From Poindextera sp041691315 (GTDB taxonomy: Bacteria > Pseudomonadota > Alphaproteobacteria > Caulobacterales > Caulobacteraceae): a stretch of DNA of 17,724 bases. The DNA lies in contig JBEPUW010000075.1 of assembly GCA_041691315.1 (NCBI GenBank), positions 1 to 17,724 on the forward strand, given 5' to 3'. The notes below the pieces were generated by a model, which was given only the letters and a program-made list of their open reading frames with translations, ran no database searches and was not told the DNA's origin. The position numbers and the translations under genes are program-made. Positions 4,842 through 12,531 of the stretch are shown here, one piece after another; within the stretch, counting starts at the first letter, position 1; each line of letters opens with the position of its first letter.

Positions 4842-6626
4842 ATGGCCGCCTACGACCTCATCGACCACAGCTACGACGTGGTGGTGCTGGGCGCCGGCGG
4901 CTCGGGCCTGCGCGCGGCGCTGGGCTGCGCCGAGGCGGGTCTGAAGACCGCCTGCATCAGCAAGGTCTTCCCGACCCGCTCGCACACCGTCGCCGCCCAG
5001 GGCGGCATCTCGGCGGCGCTGGGCAATATGGGCGCGGACGACTGGCGCTGGCACATGTACGACACCGTCAAGGGCGCCGACTGGCTGGGCGACCAGGACG
5101 CCATCGAATACCTGGTCCGCAATGCCCCGGCGGCGGTCTACGAGCTTGAGCACTGGGGCGTGCCGTTCTCGCGCACCGAGGACGGCAAGATCTACCAGCG
5201 CGCCTTCGGCGGCATGACCAGCAACTTCGGCCGGGCGCCGATCCAGCGCACCTGCGCCGCGGCCGACCGCACCGGCCACGCCATGCTGCACACCATGTAC
5301 GGCCAGGCCCTGAAGCACGATGTCGCGTTCTTCATCGAATACTTCGCCATCGACCTGATGATGGATGAGGGCGTCTGCCGCGGCCTCATCGCCTGGCGGC
5401 TGGACGACGGAACCCTGCACCGGTTCTCCGCCCAACGGGTGATCCTGGCCACCGGCGGCTATGGCCGCGTCTATCTTAGCACCACCAACGCCCATACCTG
5501 CACGGGCGACGGCGGCGGCATGGTGCTGCGCGCCGGCCTGCCCCTGCAGGACACCGAGTTCGTCCAGTTCCACCCGACCGGCGTCTATGGCGCCGGCGTG
5601 CTGATCACCGAAGGGGTGCGCGGCGAAGGCGGCTATCTGACCAATGCCGACGGCGAGCGGTTTATGGAGCGCTACGCACCGTCCGCCAAGGACCTGGCCA
5701 GCCGCGACGTGGTCAGCCGCGCCATGGTGATGGAGATCCGCGAAGGCCGCGGCGTCGGCCCGAGGAAGGACCACATCTTCCTGCACCTGGACCATCTGGA
5801 CCCGAAGATCATCCACGAGCGCCTGCCCGGCATCACCGAGAGCGCCCGGGTGTTCGCCGGCGTCGACGTGACCCGCGAGCCGATTCCGATCCTGCCGACC
5901 TGCCACTATTCCATGGGCGGCGCGCCGACCAACATCCACGGCGAGGTGGTGACCCGACGCGGCGACGACGTCGACGCGGTGGTTCCGGGCCTGATGGCGG
6001 TCGGCGAGGCGGCCTGCGTCTCCGTGCATGGGGCCAATCGGCTGGGCTCCAACTCACTGATCGACCTGACGGTGTTCGGGCGCGCCGCGGCCCTGCGCTG
6101 CGCGGCCATGGTTACGCCGGGCGAACGCCAGCCGGAGCCGAAGGGTACGCTCAGCGATCCGCACCTGGCCCGCTTCGACCGGCTGCGGCACGCGTCCGGG
6201 GTGCGACCGACAGCATCGCTGCGCGCGGAGATGCAAACGGTCATGCAGGAGCACGCGGCGGTGTTCCGCACCGGCGAGTTGCTGGCCAAGGGCATGGCGC
6301 TGATGCGCGGCGTCCGTGCGGCCAGGGCCGATCTGGGCGTCGCCGATCGCGGCCTGGTCTGGAACACCGACCTGATGGAGACCCTGGAATTCGACAACCT
6401 GATCGGCCAGGCCATGGTCACCATCGCCAGCGCCTTCGCGCGCCAGGAGAGCCGCGGCGCCCACGCGCGCGAGGACTTCCCCGCCCGCGACGACGAAAAC
6501 TGGATGAAACACACCCTGGCCTGGCTGGACGAGGCCGGCGAGGTCACCATCGGCTATCGCCCGGTGCACGCCTACACCCTGACCAACGACGTGGCCTATA
6601 TCCCGCCGAAAGCGCGGACCTATTAG
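4842..6626 (+). CDS. Orphan succinate dehydrogenase/fumarate reductase flavoprotein (SdhA-like)
   Basis: This 594-residue protein is full-length and very close to alphaproteobacterial SdhA, the flavoprotein of respiratory complex II that oxidises succinate to fumarate. The FAD-binding GAGGSG is at residues 17-22. SHTVAAQGG supplies the covalent FAD histidine (His48). Active-site counterparts of E. coli SdhA are present: His244 (FHPTG), Thr256-Glu257, Arg288 (SRDVVSR), His355 (CHYSMGG) and Arg400 (GANRLGSNS). The C-terminus YRPVHAYTLTNDVAYIPPK is typical. The start at 4842 is chosen because MAAYDLIDHSYDVVVLGAGG matches the family N-terminus; the longer frame only overlaps the cupin gene. Oddly there is no sdhB, sdhC or sdhD nearby. 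The protein may pair with complex II subunits encoded elsewhere, be a paralogue with another partner, or act on another dicarboxylate. Confidence 0.93.
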   Translation: MAAYDLIDHSYDVVVLGAGGSGLRAALGCAEAGLKTACISKVFPTRSHTVAAQGGISAALGNMGADDWRWHMYDTVKGADWLGDQDAIEYLVRNAPAAVYELEHWGVPFSRTEDGKIYQRAFGGMTSNFGRAPIQRTCAAADRTGHAMLHTMYGQALKHDVAFFIEYFAIDLMMDEGVCRGLIAWRLDDGTLHRFSAQRVILATGGYGRVYLSTTNAHTCTGDGGGMVLRAGLPLQDTEFVQFHPTGVYGAGVLITEGVRGEGGYLTNADGERFMERYAPSAKDLASRDVVSRAMVMEIREGRGVGPRKDHIFLHLDHLDPKIIHERLPGITESARVFAGVDVTREPIPILPTCHYSMGGAPTNIHGEVVTRRGDDVDAVVPGLMAVGEAACVSVHGANRLGSNSLIDLTVFGRAAALRCAAMVTPGERQPEPKGTLSDPHLARFDRLRHASGVRPTASLRAEMQTVMQEHAAVFRTGELLAKGMALMRGVRAARADLGVADRGLVWNTDLMETLEFDNLIGQAMVTIASAFARQESRGAHAREDFPARDDENWMKHTLAWLDEAGEVTIGYRPVHAYTLTNDVAYIPPKARTY

Positions 6627-6665
6627 GGCGCGGCGCTCCGGCGTGCGCGGCGTTGCTGGACAGGG

Positions 6666-6682
6666 GCCTGATCAGATCAGGC
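6666..6682. repeat. Palindrome between convergent genes
   Basis: GCCTGATC and GATCAGGC flank a single A in the 67-base gap between SdhA and the convergent Gly-rich gene. It can form a short hairpin, but there is no T tract on either strand, so I do not call it a terminator. Confidence 0.4.
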
Positions 6683-6693
6683 GTGAGGCACGA

Positions 6694-7077
6694 TCAGCAA
6701 TAGCCGGCGTTGTAATAGACGTAGCGATGGTAGTAGGGGCTCCAACGCCAGCCGCGGTGGTTGCGGCAATAGTAGGGGCGGCCGGCGTAGTAGCCGAGCG
6801 CCGCGCCCAAGGCCAAGCCGCCGATGAGGGCGCCGGCGTCATTGCCGCGGTAACCGTAGCCGCCGCGGTAGCCATAGCCGCCTCGGCCGTACCCGCCGCG
6901 ATCGCCGTAGCCGCCCCGATAACCGCCATTGTCGCCGCGACCGCCGTCACGACCACGGTCGAATCCGCCCCTGTCGCCGCCGTCATGGCGATCTTGGGCG
7001 AACGCGCCCACGGCCGGCGCGGCTGCGGTGACAAGGCAAATCGCGGCGGCGGCCGCCCTTATCAAACGTGAAGTCAT
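6694..7077 (-). CDS. Exported Gly/Arg/Tyr-rich protein with glycine zipper
   Basis: This 127-residue protein has a Sec signal peptide (residues 1-27, ending VGAFA). A low-complexity block follows (about 28-80) built from GGYGDRGGYGRGGYGYRGG-type repeats. A glycine-zipper-like hydrophobic segment, ALIGGLALGAALGYYAG (about 83-100), comes next, and the end is aromatic with two cysteines (RPYYCRNHRGWRWSPYYHRY, final residue Cys). Such proteins are frequent in Caulobacterales and are presumed to be envelope-associated; no function is established for this one. A GAGGA lies about 10 bases before the ATG. It is convergent with the SdhA gene. Confidence 0.8.
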   Translation of the reverse strand: MTSRLIRAAAAAICLVTAAAPAVGAFAQDRHDGGDRGGFDRGRDGGRGDNGGYRGGYGDRGGYGRGGYGYRGGYGYRGNDAGALIGGLALGAALGYYAGRPYYCRNHRGWRWSPYYHRYVYYNAGYC

Positions 7078-7181
7078 GGTCTGGCATCCTCGTTGCCCGG
7101 AAAATCGCTCGAAGGGCTAATGCGCGGGCGTCGAGGGCGTTCCCGCCCGACCGAAATACGCATGGAGGCCGCCCGGCCGCC

Positions 7182-7403
7182 TTAGCTCGATGATGGCTCC
7201 GAGTTCGCCGGATTTTCCGAGCCGCCGGTCAGGAAGGTCGAGCCCTCCGGGGTGATGTCCCAGCCTTCGCGGCTGCGCTGGGCCAGACCCAGGTCGGTGA
7301 GCGCGCGGGCGTCGGCGATGTTGACGAAGCCGACGTCGTCGCCGGCCTTCTTCCGCGCCAGGTTGCGCAAGGCTTCGAGCTGGCTGGTGGTCAGATCGTC
7401 CAT
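7182..7403 (-). CDS. Small hypothetical protein, helix-turn-helix-like
   Basis: This 73-residue protein starts MDDLTTSQLEALRNLARKKA, continues GFVNIADARALTDLGLAQRS and REGWDITPEGSTFL, and ends in a polar Ser/Gly/Asn tail. The order helix, helix (residues 28-38), short beta hairpin with TPEG resembles a degenerate winged-helix domain, where T-x-x-G often caps the last helix. There are no cysteines, signal peptide or membrane segments. AGGGTGG lies 5-11 bases before the ATG. It is divergent from the Pro/His-rich exported protein gene. I do not recognise a named family, and a DNA-binding role is only a guess. Confidence 0.65.
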   Translation of the reverse strand: MDDLTTSQLEALRNLARKKAGDDVGFVNIADARALTDLGLAQRSREGWDITPEGSTFLTGGSENPANSEPSSS

Positions 7404-7502
7404 GCCGCCACCCTACAGCAAGCGTCCGATTTTTCCGCCCGATAGATTGCCCCCTTCCCAAACACCAGTTCATGCGCAGTTCATCGACAACGCGCGAGCG
7501 TG

Positions 7503-7518
7503 TTAACGATTTCTTGAC
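7503..7518 (+). promoter_or_regulatory. Candidate CtrA binding site
   Basis: TTAACGATTTCTTGAC matches the Caulobacter CtrA consensus TTAA-N7-TTAAC with one mismatch (TTGAC). It lies 43 bases before the ATG of the exported Pro/His-rich protein, a normal place for cell-cycle control by CtrA. A single imperfect match can arise by chance. Confidence 0.35.
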
Positions 7519-7560
7519 CACGCCGCGACGCGGCCTGGGCGAACGAGGAGGCTGAAAGCC

Positions 7561-7932
7561 ATGAAGATGCTGAGCGCGGCGCTCGCCGCCACCCTGGCCA
7601 CCGGCCTGGCCGCCGCGGCCGCGCCGGCCGACGCCAAGGCGCGATGCGCCTGCCGTTGTCCGGTCGTCCACCACCGGGTCGTCCATCACCTGATCCGGCG
7701 CCGGATCGTCTATCATTACCGCCCCGCGCCGCCCCCGCCCGAGGTGGTCTATGAGGAGGCGCCCCCGCCCCCGCCGCCGCCGCCGCCGATCTTCTACGAT
7801 CAACCGGCCTATTACGCGGGACCGGTCTGGTACGGCGGCCCGCGCCACTTTTTCCGCGGCGGCTGGCATGGCGGCTGGGTGCGCGGCAATCGGGACTGGG
7901 ACGGCGAGCGCCACCCGCACCCCTGGCGCTAG
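7561..7932 (+). CDS. Exported Pro/His/Tyr-rich protein
   Basis: This 123-residue protein has a Sec signal peptide (MKMLSAALAATLATGLAAAA, cleavage after PADA near residue 25). The mature protein opens with CACRCP, a tight three-cysteine cluster. It continues through a His/Arg/Val block (HHRVVHHLIRRRIVYHY), then polyproline runs including a stretch of nine prolines, and ends Gly/Trp/His-rich (GGWHGGWVRGNRDWDG). A strong GAGGAGG (7545-7551) precedes the ATG. This composition suggests an extracytoplasmic, possibly metal-binding or surface-associated protein, but no family function is known to me. It precedes the 5'-nucleotidase-like gene by 70 bases on the same strand with no terminator seen. Confidence 0.8.
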   Translation: MKMLSAALAATLATGLAAAAAPADAKARCACRCPVVHHRVVHHLIRRRIVYHYRPAPPPPEVVYEEAPPPPPPPPPIFYDQPAYYAGPVWYGGPRHFFRGGWHGGWVRGNRDWDGERHPHPWR

Positions 7933-8002
7933 GCGACCCGCGATCCTGATGCTTTTCGCCGGCTGAGCGCCTATCAGGGGCCCAAGGATCGGAGAGGCGG
8001 AC

Positions 8003-9436
8003 ATGAGTCGATGGGGTGGGCTGGCCGGGGTTGCGGCAAGCATCGGGATGCTCGCAGTGCTGGCGGGCGGCCCGGCGGCCGCGGCGAGCCAGGACCTGGT
8101 CATCCTGCACGACAACGACATCCACGGGCACCTGCGCGACTTCTGCTATGTCGAGGTCGCCAAGGGGCCAGAGGAGCATTGCGGCGTCGGGGGCGCGGCG
8201 CGGCGGGCGAGTTTGGTCCGCCGGCTGAAGGCGAGCGCACACGCGCCGGTGCTGCTGGTCGATTCCGGCGACACCACCACGCGCGGACCGCTAGCCACCC
8301 AGTACGAGGGGGTCGACGAGATCAGGGCGATGAACGCCATCGGCTACGACCTGGCCGCGATCGGCAATAACGAGTTCAAGCTGAAGGACGCCGCCGACAT
8401 CAAGGATGCCGCCGGCGCCCAGGCCGACCTGGCCAGGCTGGTGCGGCTCTCGACCTTCCCCTGGATCGCCGCCAACGTCACAGATGCATCCGGCGCGCCG
8501 CTGCCCGGCGTGAAGCCCTATGTGGTGCGGAAGATCGGCCCGGTGCGCGTGGCCTTCCTCGGCCTCACCGCGCCGCGCTCGGCCAGCTACCCGCAGACCA
8601 GGGGGCTGAAGTTCACCGACCCGGTCGCGGCGGCCAACCTGTGGATCCCACGCGCCCGGGCCGAGGCCGATATCGTCATCGCCGTCACCCATATCGGCCT
8701 GCTCGACGACCGGCGGCTGGTGACCCAGACGCGCGGCATCGACGCGGTCGTCGGCGGCGATTCCCACACCTATCTCTACAAGCCGGACGAAGAGAAAAAC
8801 CTCGACGGCCAGATCGTGCCGATCGTGCAGGACGGCGAGTTCGGCGTGCGGCTGGGCGAGTTCGACCTGACCTTCGCAGGCGACCGGGCCGCCGGCTGGC
8901 GCTTGGCGCACTATAGCGACGAGCTGATCGCGGTGGACGCGAGCTCAAGGCCTGATCCGGCCGTCGCGGCCCTGGTCGAGCACTATGCCCGTCCGCTCGA
9001 CGTGGGTGTCGGCACAGTGCCCGTGGTCGGGCAGACCCCGGCCGAGCGCACCCGGCTGACCGCCGAGGCGCTGGCCGCGGCCTGGAAGGCGGCCGCCGGG
9101 ACCGAAATCGGCCTGCAGCCGGAACGCGCCATGTTCGAAAGCTTCCGCACCCATGCGGTCACCCGCTTCCAGGTCCACGCCATCGTGCCGTTCCACGACA
9201 CGGTCTGGCGCGGCCAGATCACCGGGGCGCGGCTGAAGGAGGTGCTGGCCAAGCCCTCGGGCTTTGCGGGCGTCATGCACGCGACCATCGCCACAGCCGA
9301 CATCGACCCGGCCAAGACCTACACCGCGGCGACCACCGACTTCGTCGCCCAAGGCATGCTGCAGGCGGGCGTCGACACCGGCGAGGATGCGCGCAAGGCG
9401 GTCGAGGACTGGCTGGCCGCCAGCACCCATCGCTGA
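8003..9436 (+). CDS. Exported 5'-nucleotidase-like metallophosphoesterase with altered GNHE motif
   Basis: This 477-residue protein has the UshA/5'-nucleotidase layout: a Sec signal peptide (1-28, ending AAAAS), a calcineurin-like metallophosphoesterase domain (about 31-290) and a C-terminal nucleotidase domain (about 320-477). Metal-site motifs are HDNDIHGHL (36-44), VDSGD (86-90), VTHIG (228-232) and GGDSHTY (251-257). The family GNHEFD block instead reads GNNEFK (121-126). The metal-ligand Asn122 is kept, but the catalytic His (His117 in E. coli UshA) is Asn123 and its Asp partner (Asp120) is Lys126. So it probably binds two metals in the periplasm, but may lack normal nucleotidase catalysis or use another chemistry. 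GGAGAGG (7991-7997) supports the start. It lies upstream of folE, separated by 87 bases. Confidence 0.9.
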   Translation: MSRWGGLAGVAASIGMLAVLAGGPAAAASQDLVILHDNDIHGHLRDFCYVEVAKGPEEHCGVGGAARRASLVRRLKASAHAPVLLVDSGDTTTRGPLATQYEGVDEIRAMNAIGYDLAAIGNNEFKLKDAADIKDAAGAQADLARLVRLSTFPWIAANVTDASGAPLPGVKPYVVRKIGPVRVAFLGLTAPRSASYPQTRGLKFTDPVAAANLWIPRARAEADIVIAVTHIGLLDDRRLVTQTRGIDAVVGGDSHTYLYKPDEEKNLDGQIVPIVQDGEFGVRLGEFDLTFAGDRAAGWRLAHYSDELIAVDASSRPDPAVAALVEHYARPLDVGVGTVPVVGQTPAERTRLTAEALAAAWKAAAGTEIGLQPERAMFESFRTHAVTRFQVHAIVPFHDTVWRGQITGARLKEVLAKPSGFAGVMHATIATADIDPAKTYTAATTDFVAQGMLQAGVDTGEDARKAVEDWLAASTHR

Positions 9437-9523
9437 ACCTATGGGCTGAAACGGGGAACCTTCCACCGCGGCGCGCCGTCTATTGAAAGACGATCGCCGC
9501 CTAGAACCGGAAGGACTTCGCCG

Positions 9524-10207
9524 ATGGATACCCGAACCTTCGAAGACGCCAGCCGGTTCGACGCGAGAACCACCCGCGCCCGTATCGCCGGCACCCCCCT
9601 GCCGGCCGCTGGCGCGCCGGCCTGCGAGGGCGCCGACGAGGCCCCCACCCAGGCCGAAGCCGAGGCCGCCGTCCGCACCCTGATCCGCTGGGCCGGCGAC
9701 AATCCCGACCGCGAAGGCCTGCTCGATACGCCGGCGCGCGTGGCGCGGTCCTACAGCGAACTCTTCGCCGGCTATGAGGTCGATCCGCGTGACTATCTCA
9801 AGCGCACCTTCGACGAGGTCGGCGGCTATGACGAACTGGTGGTCATGCGCGACATCCGCTTCGTCAGCTTCTGCGAGCACCACATGCTGCCGATCGTCGG
9901 GCGCGCCCATGTCGGCTATCTGCCTCACCAGCGGGTGGTCGGCATCTCCAAGCTGGCGCGGGTGGTCAACGGCTATGCCCGGCGGCTGCAGATCCAGGAG
10001 AAGATGACTGCCGACATCGCCACCTGCATCCAGGAGGTGCTGCAGCCGCAAGGCGTCGGCGTGGTGATCGAGGCCGAGCACAGCTGCATGACCCTGCGCG
10101 GGGTCAATTCACCCGGCTCGTCGCTGACCACCAGCCATCTGCTCGGCGTTGTGCGCGACGACGCCAGGACCCGGGAGGAATTCCTGCGGCTGACCCGGAC
10201 GAAATAG
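9524..10207 (+). CDS. folE: GTP cyclohydrolase I
   Basis: This 227-residue cytoplasmic enzyme converts GTP to 7,8-dihydroneopterin triphosphate, the first step of tetrahydrofolate and pterin synthesis. The zinc ligands are all visible: Cys117 and His120 in FCEHHMLP and Cys188 in EHSCMTLRG. Other family blocks are DNPDREGLLDTPARVARSY (59-77), GRAHVGYLP, VVGISKLARVVNGYARRLQ and NSPGSSLTTSHLLG. The N-terminal 45 residues are less conserved and polar, as usual for the family. GGAAGGA (9509-9515) precedes the ATG. It is convergent with a DUF2188-like gene, with only 4 bases between the two stops. No other folate genes are present in the window. Confidence 0.97.
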   Translation: MDTRTFEDASRFDARTTRARIAGTPLPAAGAPACEGADEAPTQAEAEAAVRTLIRWAGDNPDREGLLDTPARVARSYSELFAGYEVDPRDYLKRTFDEVGGYDELVVMRDIRFVSFCEHHMLPIVGRAHVGYLPHQRVVGISKLARVVNGYARRLQIQEKMTADIATCIQEVLQPQGVGVVIEAEHSCMTLRGVNSPGSSLTTSHLLGVVRDDARTREEFLRLTRTK

Positions 10208-10211
10208 GGAA

Positions 10212-10445
10212 CTAGGCGTAGATCTCGTGGCGCTGGTCGGGATGGTCCCAGACGACGCGGCGCTCGCCCTTGCGATCCTGTAGAATGACCGAGGGGTGAC
10301 TGCCCAGCTGCCAGGCCGCGTCGGCCAGGGCGATGGCGGTGACCATGGCGGCCTCGTACGAATATGGCCCGATATAGGCAGTCTCGTTGATCTTGACGAT
10401 CCATTGGCCGCGTTTCGGCAGGACCTCGATCTGGGCGGTATTCAT
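10212..10445 (-). CDS. Small DUF2188-like protein
   Basis: This 77-residue protein starts MNTAQIEVLPKRGQWIVKIN and continues ETAYIGPYSYEAAMVTAIAL, ADAAWQLGSHPSVILQDRKG and ERRVVWDHPDQRHEIYA. A beta strand with a central Trp, an Ala-rich helix, and a strand containing a DRKG turn resemble DUF2188 proteins (G-x-W-x-V-K, helix, V-I-x-x-x-x-G). There is no signal peptide or membrane segment. A weak GAGGG precedes the ATG. The role is unknown, and the family match is by eye, so moderate. Confidence 0.6.
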   Translation of the reverse strand: MNTAQIEVLPKRGQWIVKINETAYIGPYSYEAAMVTAIALADAAWQLGSHPSVILQDRKGERRVVWDHPDQRHEIYA

Positions 10446-10557
10446 GGCATGGCCCTCACCGAGAGGATGCCCCCGAAATCCATAGATAAGTATCCGGGTT
10501 CCGCGCCGCCACCGCTAATCTTAGGTAAACGGGCCGCTAACTTTGATCGCTCGCGTT

Positions 10558-11367
10558 CTACTTCGGGTCGTTGGCGCGGACAAAGTCCGCCACCGTGTCG
10601 AGGTACAGCCTGGGCGTAAAGCCGGCCGTCGTCACGGTGTTGTGGCCATGCCCCGGGAGGATCACAGCGTGGAAGTCCTTAACCTCCCGCTCGAGCCTCT
10701 GGGTTTTGGAGATCGGCGTGTCGAATTCGCCGTTCACCGCCAGCACCGGAAAGGCGATGCTGGTCAGGTCGAGCTCGGGCGCGGTCGATGGGCGGGCCAG
10801 GCGTCCGTCCTGCACCGCCTGCAGCGCCTCGCTATCGCGGTCGGCGCGGGCGGCGAGCGCGGCCCGGCCGGCGTCCTGATTGACGTCGAGGCCTTGCGGA
10901 TCGCGCGCCGCGGCCTGGGCGCTCAGGGCCTCGTCGCTCTCGCGCACGCCCGAGCCGCCAAAGCCGGCGGTGATGAAGCGGTCGGGCCAACGCGCCATCA
11001 GATGGGCGACGATGCCGCCGCCCATGGAATAGCCGTGGAAGTGCGCCCTTTCGACATCGAGCCTGTCCAAGACTTCGATCACGTCACGCGGCATGCGGTC
11101 GCCGTCGTACAGCTGCGGATCGTGCGGCTTTTCGCTGCGGCCATGGCCGCGGGCGTCGATGCCGATCACCCGATGCGTGCGCGCCAGTTCCTTGGCCATG
11201 CCGTCGGAGAACCAGCTGGCGTCGCAGCAGCTGGTGTAGCCGTGCAGCAGCACCACGGCGTGGCCCTCGCCCGCCTCCTGGTAGTGGATGCGCACCCCAT
11301 CGGAGACCGTGACGTCGCCGTGGACGATCTGCGCCGGCGCCGCGATGTCCAGTTCCGTGACCGACAT
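10558..11367 (-). CDS. Alpha/beta hydrolase
   Basis: This 269-residue protein has the alpha/beta-hydrolase fold: HG oxyanion loop (VVLLHGYTSC, residues 38-47), VIGIDARGHGRSEKP (68-82), nucleophile elbow GYSMGG with Ser114, acid Asp216 in VNGEFDTP, and catalytic His in PGHGHN (His242, or His240). The triad is complete, so a working serine esterase, lipase or related hydrolase is expected; the substrate cannot be deduced. There is no signal peptide. The frame is open to 11478, but I chose ATG 11365-11367 because GGGAG sits 6 bases upstream (11374-11378) and the extra residues are low quality. An in-frame ATG two codons earlier overlaps that spacer. It follows the HEAT-repeat gene on the same strand by 77 bases. 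Confidence 0.88.
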   Translation of the reverse strand: MSVTELDIAAPAQIVHGDVTVSDGVRIHYQEAGEGHAVVLLHGYTSCCDASWFSDGMAKELARTHRVIGIDARGHGRSEKPHDPQLYDGDRMPRDVIEVLDRLDVERAHFHGYSMGGGIVAHLMARWPDRFITAGFGGSGVRESDEALSAQAAARDPQGLDVNQDAGRAALAARADRDSEALQAVQDGRLARPSTAPELDLTSIAFPVLAVNGEFDTPISKTQRLEREVKDFHAVILPGHGHNTVTTAGFTPRLYLDTVADFVRANDPK

Positions 11368-11444
11368 GGCCATCTCCCTGATTTTGCTTTTGCTTGGCGG
11401 CGATCCTAGTCCCGCCGGCAAAACCAGGGAACGGCGAATCCGGC

Positions 11445-12245
11445 TCAGGCCGTCTTGGGCATCTGTTTCAACGCCCATTCGGCATTGCGGCGCAGCTTGA
11501 AATCGGCGTCCCCGGCGGCCAGCTCGCGCAGCAGTTCGGCGCCTACGCCGGCCAGACCAAGCGCAACGACCGCATTGCGGCGCACCTTGATGCTGGGATC
11601 GTGCACGGCGGCGCGCGCGATCCGCGCGCTTACCTCGGCCTCCAACGTCTCTGGTTTTTCACCGCAGGCGTGGCAGGACAGGGCGTGCATGGCCATCCAG
11701 CGCACCCGCGGAACCGGATCCTCCATCAATGGGATGAGGTGCGGCCGGCAATGCTCGTCGCCGAAGGTGTCGAGAGCGTGGGCCAGGCTGAAACGAATGG
11801 GCGCGCGATGGTCGGCAAGGCCGTCGACCAGGACCTGCACGAACGTCCGGTGGCGGGCCGGATCGCGCTGCATGACTTCGCGGGCGGCGTAGGTGCGCGT
11901 CTTACCGATGGCGAAGGCGCGGCTGAGCGCCGCGAGGTCGCCCGCCCCGGCCAGCGTGAACCAGCGCGCGGCCAACGCGTCGGCGTCGGATAACGCGGGA
12001 GCGGTCGCCGGGGCGGCAGCCGCCTCGACATGCGCCTTCAGCTTCGGCCAGCTCGAGAAGCCGTACTCGCGCGCAATGGCCGATTGGGCCCTCGACAAGG
12101 CAAGGCTCGCGGCTGCCGCATCCGGGAAGGCCGCCGTCAGCCTCGCGAGCGCTGTGGGATCGTTCGCCCGGCAGGCGCGTTGCAGGGCGCGGGCCTGGTC
12201 GCGCAGGCGCGCCAGGCTGGGACGGGATGGAAGTGGAAGGGTCAC
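11445..12245 (-). CDS. HEAT-repeat protein
   Basis: This 266-residue soluble protein starts at a GTG (12243-12245) preceded by an excellent AAAGGAGGT five bases away, which decides the start although the frame is open further. The N-terminal domain (1-75) has paired helices ending AREYGFSSWPKLKAHVE, a motif often seen at the front of ankyrin- and HEAT-type repeat proteins. The C-terminal half has HEAT repeats, for example HRAPIRFSLAHALDTFGDE (146-164), DPVPRVRWMAMHALSCHACG (176-195) and DPSIKVRRNAVVALGLAGVG (216-235), followed by KLRRNAEWALK. HEAT repeats are protein-binding scaffolds; some bacterial ones serve as adaptors or phycobilin-lyase-like helpers. No partner is evident. No membrane segment or signal peptide is seen. 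Confidence 0.85.
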   Translation of the reverse strand: MTLPLPSRPSLARLRDQARALQRACRANDPTALARLTAAFPDAAAASLALSRAQSAIAREYGFSSWPKLKAHVEAAAAPATAPALSDADALAARWFTLAGAGDLAALSRAFAIGKTRTYAAREVMQRDPARHRTFVQVLVDGLADHRAPIRFSLAHALDTFGDEHCRPHLIPLMEDPVPRVRWMAMHALSCHACGEKPETLEAEVSARIARAAVHDPSIKVRRNAVVALGLAGVGAELLRELAAGDADFKLRRNAEWALKQMPKTA

Positions 12246-12473
12246 GGGCGACCTCCTTTCAAGACGCCCGGGTCCGCATTCGGGCAGAAAGAAGGGGCAG
12301 ATGGATTTACTGCAGAAGCGTTCGGTGGGTCTTGGGACCCTTTCCGCGGACCGGGCGCGTCCGTGGCGCGCAAGCGGAAAATAAGCACGATCGGCGCAGC
12401 TTGCAAATCTTGGCGCCGAACCCATCCCCCTTCCCCGTCATGGCCGGACTTGTTCGGGAGGTCCCACCATCAC

Positions 12474-12501
12474 TTGACGAGATGGAAAGTGACGATAGTT
12501 T
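12474..12501 (+). promoter_or_regulatory. Candidate promoter of the membrane protein/regulator operon
   Basis: TTGACG (12474-12479), 14 bases, then GATAGTTT (12494-12501) resembles the Caulobacter housekeeping pattern TTGACG-N10-14-GCTANAWC. It lies 31-58 bases before the ATG at 12532 and overlaps the GATGGAAAGT repeats, so repression by occlusion is possible. Confidence 0.45.
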
Positions 12502-12515
12502 CCATGATGGAAAGT
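12481..12515 (+). promoter_or_regulatory. Repeated GATGGAAAGT operator
   Basis: GATGGAAAGT occurs twice as a direct repeat (12481-12490, 12506-12515), and an inverted TTTCCAT (12499-12505) pairs with the first copy. Three half-sites overlapping the promoter of a gene pair that encodes a winged-helix regulator strongly suggest an autoregulatory operator. Confidence 0.55.
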
Positions 12516-12531
12516 CAAGAAGGGTTCGACC

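Noticed and set aside
4779..6029. Long minus-strand open frame opposite the SdhA gene
   Set aside because: The His/Ala/Val-rich composition and lack of motifs mark it as a shadow of the conserved SdhA frame.
8945..10081. Minus-strand open frame of 378 codons over the 5'-nucleotidase end and folE
   Set aside because: It spans two well-supported genes on the other strand and has no protein-like motifs.
12436..12460. Sequence CGTCATGGCCGGACTTGTTC as a possible truncated dispersed repeat
   Set aside because: It resembles a common Caulobacteraceae intergenic repeat, but only half is present and the palindromic partner arm is missing, so it is not annotated.
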